From contig NZ_KQ949029.1 in the NCBI RefSeq assembly GCF_001514285.1, positions 264,377 through 328,376 of the forward strand: a stretch of DNA of 64,000 bases, written 5' to 3'. The notes beneath the pieces are model-generated. The model worked only from the letters and a program-made list of their open reading frames with translations. It searched no databases and was not told where the DNA came from. Below are positions 60,990-64,000 of the stretch, in pieces. Origin of the DNA: Streptomyces sp. DSM 15324 (GTDB taxonomy: Bacteria > Actinomycetota > Actinomycetes > Streptomycetales > Streptomycetaceae). Position 1 is the stretch's first letter; each line of letters begins with the position of its first letter. The position numbers were made by a program, and so were the translations under genes.

Positions 60990-61061
60990 GGCCACGGGCT
61001 CCTTCGTTCACGTCGGGCTCCTTCGTCCGCGCCGGGTCGGCGTCGTCCGTCACACGGTGCG

Positions 61062-62033
61062 TCACAGCCGCACCCTCTCGATGCGGCCGCCGCCCAGGGC
61101 GGCGGCGCGGACCGGGTCGTCCGTCGGGACCGTGCCGGCGAAGAGGGTGCGTCCGTCGTGCCCGGCCACCAGGCAGCTGAGGGTGTGCTGGCTCGTCGCC
61201 ACCCGGTCGAGGACGCGGCCGCCCTCCCCCACGCGCACGCATTCGCCACGCAGGGCGTTCGCCACCCAGATCGACCTGCCGTCGGTGTCCCAGGCGATGC
61301 CGTCCGGTGCGACGGGCGACGCGGAGCGCTTGGCTACGGCGGGACGATCGAGGAGTGCGGAGATCCCGCGGGTGATGCGTCCGGGCAGTCCCGGATGGTT
61401 CAGGAGGCGCCAGAGGGCTGGTGAGATCAGCGGGGCCCAGGGCTCTGGGCCGGCGAGCGTACCGTCGGCGTCGACGGGAAGGCGGGTGAGTCGCATGGCC
61501 AGCGTTTCGGCCACCACCACAGCCGTGCCGTCGGCCGTGAGGAGCATGCCGTTGGGAAACAGCAGCGGTTCGCTCAGACCGAGCAGGCTCCCGTCCGGTG
61601 CCAGGCACGCGATCGGGGTTTTCGGGGGCCCGGGCGGTACGTAGAGCAGCGAGTTCGGGTGCTCGCGGGTGAAGGCGTGGTAGTCGAAGCCGAAGTTGCC
61701 GACGTAGGCCCGCCCCAGGGGGTCGACCAGCATGTCGTTGACCGGGCCGCCGACGATGTGGCGCAGGTCGGCGTGTTCGACCAGTTCGCCGTCCCCTTCC
61801 AGCCGGTACACGCGGCCGCCGTCCATGGACACGACGAGCAGGCGGCCGTCGGGAAGCCAGCCGAGACCACCGGCTCGGCCGGGAACCTTCACCACCGTCT
61901 CCGGCTCCCCGCTGCCGTCCCAGCGATGCACCGTTCCGTGCGCCAGATCGGAGAACCACAGCGCTCCCCGGTGCCACCGCAGGGATTCCGGAACACCGAG
62001 GCCGCTCAGGGCGACCTCTGCCGTTGTCTTCAT
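61062..62033 (-). CDS. SMP-30/gluconolactonase-like protein
   Basis: The 323-residue protein has the six-bladed propeller pattern of SMP-30/lactonase proteins: GVPESLRWHRGALWFSDLAHGTVHRWD, GPVNDMLVDPLGRAYVGN (Asn-Asp metal site), PLLFPNGMLLTADGTAVVVAETLA and PDGIAWDTDGRSIWVAN. It hydrolyses lactones or related esters. It is the first gene of the minus-strand set and is followed by the SDR gene after 72 bp. Confidence 0.83.
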   Translation of the reverse strand: MKTTAEVALSGLGVPESLRWHRGALWFSDLAHGTVHRWDGSGEPETVVKVPGRAGGLGWLPDGRLLVVSMDGGRVYRLEGDGELVEHADLRHIVGGPVNDMLVDPLGRAYVGNFGFDYHAFTREHPNSLLYVPPGPPKTPIACLAPDGSLLGLSEPLLFPNGMLLTADGTAVVVAETLAMRLTRLPVDADGTLAGPEPWAPLISPALWRLLNHPGLPGRITRGISALLDRPAVAKRSASPVAPDGIAWDTDGRSIWVANALRGECVRVGEGGRVLDRVATSQHTLSCLVAGHDGRTLFAGTVPTDDPVRAAALGGGRIERVRL

Positions 62034-62436
62034 TCAGCCACTCCTCGGCGACCGTCCGACGGGGCGCTTCTCCACCGCGTTCCACCGCGACCAGTACTTG
62101 GACGCTTGTACAGGACGCTTGACCTGTACGGGTGACCGTCTCATTCCGCAGGAACCGAAGTCAACGTCCCGGCGGGAGATTTCGCGGCTGAGACCCGAAC
62201 CCCGGGGCAGGCGGCGCCCCCCGGCGGGCGCGTGCATCGCGGTGGCCGATCCGGCCACCGGGGCGGTGGCCGGCCACGCCTTCGCCCCCGGGGCGAAGCA
62301 GGCGCGGCGGCTCCTCGCCGGTCGTCCTCACACCGCGGACCACACGCCGCTGACCGGCACCGCTCATGACGTCTTCCGGGTCGTCACCGGTGATTGCCTG
62401 GGCGCTCACCCACCGGCACTCACCGGGACCCCGCAG
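62034..62436. other. Promoter region and stretch with no gene recognised
   Basis: About 400 bp between the SMP-30 gene and the TetR gene. The right part contains one frame reading IAVADPATGAVAGHAFAPG, which resembles no family I can name and may be a small relic. The left part must hold the SMP-30 promoter; repeated GGACGCTTG words (62099-62107 and 62114-62122, period 15) lie there and may be an operator. Confidence 0.4.
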
Positions 62437-63036
62437 CTATCGCCTCTTGTCGGCGAAGGTCAGAAGATGCTCGCCGGTCAGACGGAGCACCCCGCGGCTG
62501 TCCTCGCTGTTGCGGTCGACCAGCCAGCACAGGATGAGGCCGTCCAGTACGACGTTCAGATAACGAGCGAGGACCGGAACCGGCTCGGTCCAACGGATCC
62601 CCTCGCTCTCGGCGGCCTCCGTAAGAAGCTTCTGGTGGACCTGAAGGTAACGCCCGTACTGCCGGCGGGCCAGTTCCTCGAAGCCGGCCTGCCGCAAGGC
62701 GTAATGCGTGAGTTCATAGGTCACTTGGTGCTCTCCCGGACTGAGCTCCACGCCGTCCCAGAAAGCACCCAGGCTCCGGCAGACACGTTCACTCAGGTCA
62801 CCGCCCCCGTGAAGGGCTTTCCACGCCGCTTCGGCGCTCCTCGCCGTGAAGCGGGTGAGGACCTCCTGGAGGAGTTCCTCCCGAGAGCTGAAACAGTAGT
62901 GAAAGACACCCAAAGGCATGTTCGCTTCACTGACGATCGCGCGCGTTGTCGCTTTCGTGACTCCGTCGCGGACCATGACGCGGAACGCCGCTGAGATCAG
63001 CTCTTCCCGTCGGTCTTTCGCCGCCATGCGAGCCAT
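62437..63036 (-). CDS. TetR-family regulator
   Basis: The 199-residue protein begins MARMAAKDRREELISAAFRVM with a TetR helix-turn-helix (TKATTRAIVSEANMPLGVFHYCFSSREELL) and a C-terminal domain of the BetI type (ELTHYALRQAGFEELARRQY, VLARYLNVVLDGLILCWL). A start at MAAKD (63027) is also possible. It may regulate the catabolic genes to its left or the gene to its right. Confidence 0.82.
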   Translation of the reverse strand: MARMAAKDRREELISAAFRVMVRDGVTKATTRAIVSEANMPLGVFHYCFSSREELLQEVLTRFTARSAEAAWKALHGGGDLSERVCRSLGAFWDGVELSPGEHQVTYELTHYALRQAGFEELARRQYGRYLQVHQKLLTEAAESEGIRWTEPVPVLARYLNVVLDGLILCWLVDRNSEDSRGVLRLTGEHLLTFADKRR

Positions 63037-63137
63037 GCAGTCCGTTTTCCCCTGGGAGGCCGAGATTCCCGTGCATCGTATCGCAGCGTCTTGGACGGGC
63101 GACCAACATGAGGCGGGAAGGGTCGAGCCGCCGGCCC

Positions 63138-63674
63138 TCACGGTGAACGGAGGCCGGCGTCCAGCATGCGCGTCAATGCGCCGACCCGGCCACCGCCATC
63201 CGGTGCGGCCGGGAAGCGTTTGAGCACCTCCACGACGCCCGGCGTCGCGCGGCGCACCGCGCGATCGACGTGTTCGGCACCGACGGCCGGGTCGTGACCG
63301 GCGGCCAGTTCGGCGGCTCGGGCCGCGTGGGCGCCGGCTCCGAGTATGTGCTTGACCTGGGTGGCCTTGGCCAGCGGATGCACATAGGCGGCGCCTGCCG
63401 CGGCCATCGCAGCCCGAGCCGCCTCGCTCGCAGCAGCGGTGTCCGCGCCCTTGGCCGCCTTGAGGGCCGCCCATGCCGTGTCGCGCAACGACTTCCCTCG
63501 CTCGCCGCCCCGAGCGAACTCCCACGCGGCGCGGACGGCGTCTCGCGGCCGCGCGTCGTCCGGCTGATCGGCCTCGAACAGGTCCAGTACCGGTTCGGCG
63601 CACGCCGCGGCGAACGCGGTGACCTCACGCAGGTCCTGCTTGCTCAGAGCGATCCCGCTCTCGTCCTCCGCCAT
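63138..63674 (-). CDS. Putative immunity-like protein (Imm-5-like helical repeat)
   Basis: The 178-residue, Ala-rich helical protein starts MAEDESGIALSKQDLREVTAFAAACAEPVLDLFE and has repeated helices (DAVRAAWEFARGGERGKSLRDTAW, AASEAARAAMAAAGAAYVHPLAKATQVKH). Relatives are annotated as putative immunity protein, but without a neighbouring toxin here that role is unproven. The start at 63674 has GAGG 8 bp upstream and is preferred over 63692. Confidence 0.65.
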   Translation of the reverse strand: MAEDESGIALSKQDLREVTAFAAACAEPVLDLFEADQPDDARPRDAVRAAWEFARGGERGKSLRDTAWAALKAAKGADTAAASEAARAAMAAAGAAYVHPLAKATQVKHILGAGAHAARAAELAAGHDPAVGAEHVDRAVRRATPGVVEVLKRFPAAPDGGGRVGALTRMLDAGLRSP

Positions 63675-63725
63675 GCAGCCATCCTCGACCATGGCGCCGG
63701 GCCGGCCGGAAGCCTGGGCGGAGGA

Positions 63726-64000
63726 TCAGGTCCGGGGCATCGGTCGACCGGATCGCCGGGCGCCTGGGCCGAGATCGCGTCCGTCCATGACCTCGATGTC
63801 GGTGATGGTGGCCAGGGAGGGATCCAGGCTCAGCCAGAAGACGTCCGTGCCGTCGCGTTCGAGTTGGATCATCGAGGAACCCGACGAACCGGGCGGCGCG
63901 GTCAGCAGGTTGACGCACGTCGGACTACAGGTGCACGGGCCGTGGTAGGGCAGGTTGGCCACCACCTCGGCGAGCGGTTCGCCCTCGGCACGCAGCAGCT
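63726..64000 (-). CDS. Hypothetical protein, partial (runs off the window)
   Basis: The frame is open from the right edge to the stop at 63726, with about 91 residues inside the window. It reads EGEPLAEVVANLPYHGPCTCSP and TCVNLLTAPPGSSGSSMIQLERD, with a Cys-x-Cys and another Cys that could bind metal, then VFWLSLDPSLATITDIEV. The N-terminus is outside. No family recognised. Confidence 0.6.
   Translation of the reverse strand, partial: LLRAEGEPLAEVVANLPYHGPCTCSPTCVNLLTAPPGSSGSSMIQLERDGTDVFWLSLDPSLATITDIEVMDGRDLGPGARRSGRPMPRT

Overview
The window is very GC-rich, with GC at nearly every third codon position, GTG starts, GTGA/ATGA stop-start overlaps and long false open frames opposite real genes. 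Its families are typical of Streptomyces: ANTAR/STAS and SpoIIE-phosphatase regulators, GGGTAC (SigB-type) promoter boxes, an F420-type LLM oxidoreductase, a PPOX-class flavin protein and a type III PKS. I read it as a Streptomyces chromosome, probably an accessory or arm region. No rRNA, tRNA, IS element, CRISPR array or origin was seen.

Layout. 0.1-3.4 kb: a tiny basic Ser/Thr-rich peptide, an ABC exporter and a Ser/Thr kinase, read as one unit. 3.2-14.3 kb: a stress and redox block holding an isochorismatase-like hydrolase, an LLM oxidoreductase, a permease/sigma chimera, SRPBCC, FAD-Rieske, HAD, a HemK2-like methyltransferase overlapping a CDGSH protein and a heme-oxygenase-like enzyme, STAS-ANTAR and hemerythrin. 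GGGTAC boxes precede several of these genes. 14.3-21.1 kb (minus strand): an FAD/Fe-S dehydrogenase fusion, a pyruvate-oxidase-like TPP enzyme and an enolase-superfamily enzyme, ending in a wrecked SDR and DUF6766 gene. 21.2-24.7 kb: STAS, SpoIIE phosphatase and SRPBCC. 25.9-29.4 kb: intact pcaF-pcaI-pcaJ genes (end of the beta-ketoadipate pathway) with a divergent LysR regulator. 29.4-31.4 kb: five decayed genes of a hydroxyquinol-type aromatic route. 31.4-37.6 kb: an AraC regulator, NAD kinase, an FdhF/YdeP molybdoenzyme with divergent LysR, and a PPOX protein. 37.7-39.9 kb: two small secreted proteins, a deletion that fuses truncated ADH and HxlR genes, and a low-complexity repeat. 40.1-51.3 kb: an MFS pump with divergent MarR and a second MFS, a SpoIIE/ATPase protein, a type III PKS, a secreted peptidase, and a sigma/anti-sigma pair divergent from a cupredoxin. 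51.5-53.5 kb: a second set of decayed genes. 53.9-57.9 kb: TetR, amidohydrolase and amino-acid permease with two TetR-like operators. 58-58.7 kb: two genes truncated towards each other. 58.8-64 kb: a D-threonine-aldolase-like enzyme, SDR, SMP-30, TetR, an immunity-like protein and a partial gene.

Two themes stand out. Many genes belong to stress-sensing partner-switching systems or carry SigB-type promoter boxes. At least eight places show deletions that removed parts of genes and joined the rest, sometimes with extra frameshifts. Most of these ended aromatic or alcohol catabolic genes. One of them, at 5.2-5.8 kb, left an open in-frame chimera of a membrane protein and a sigma factor.
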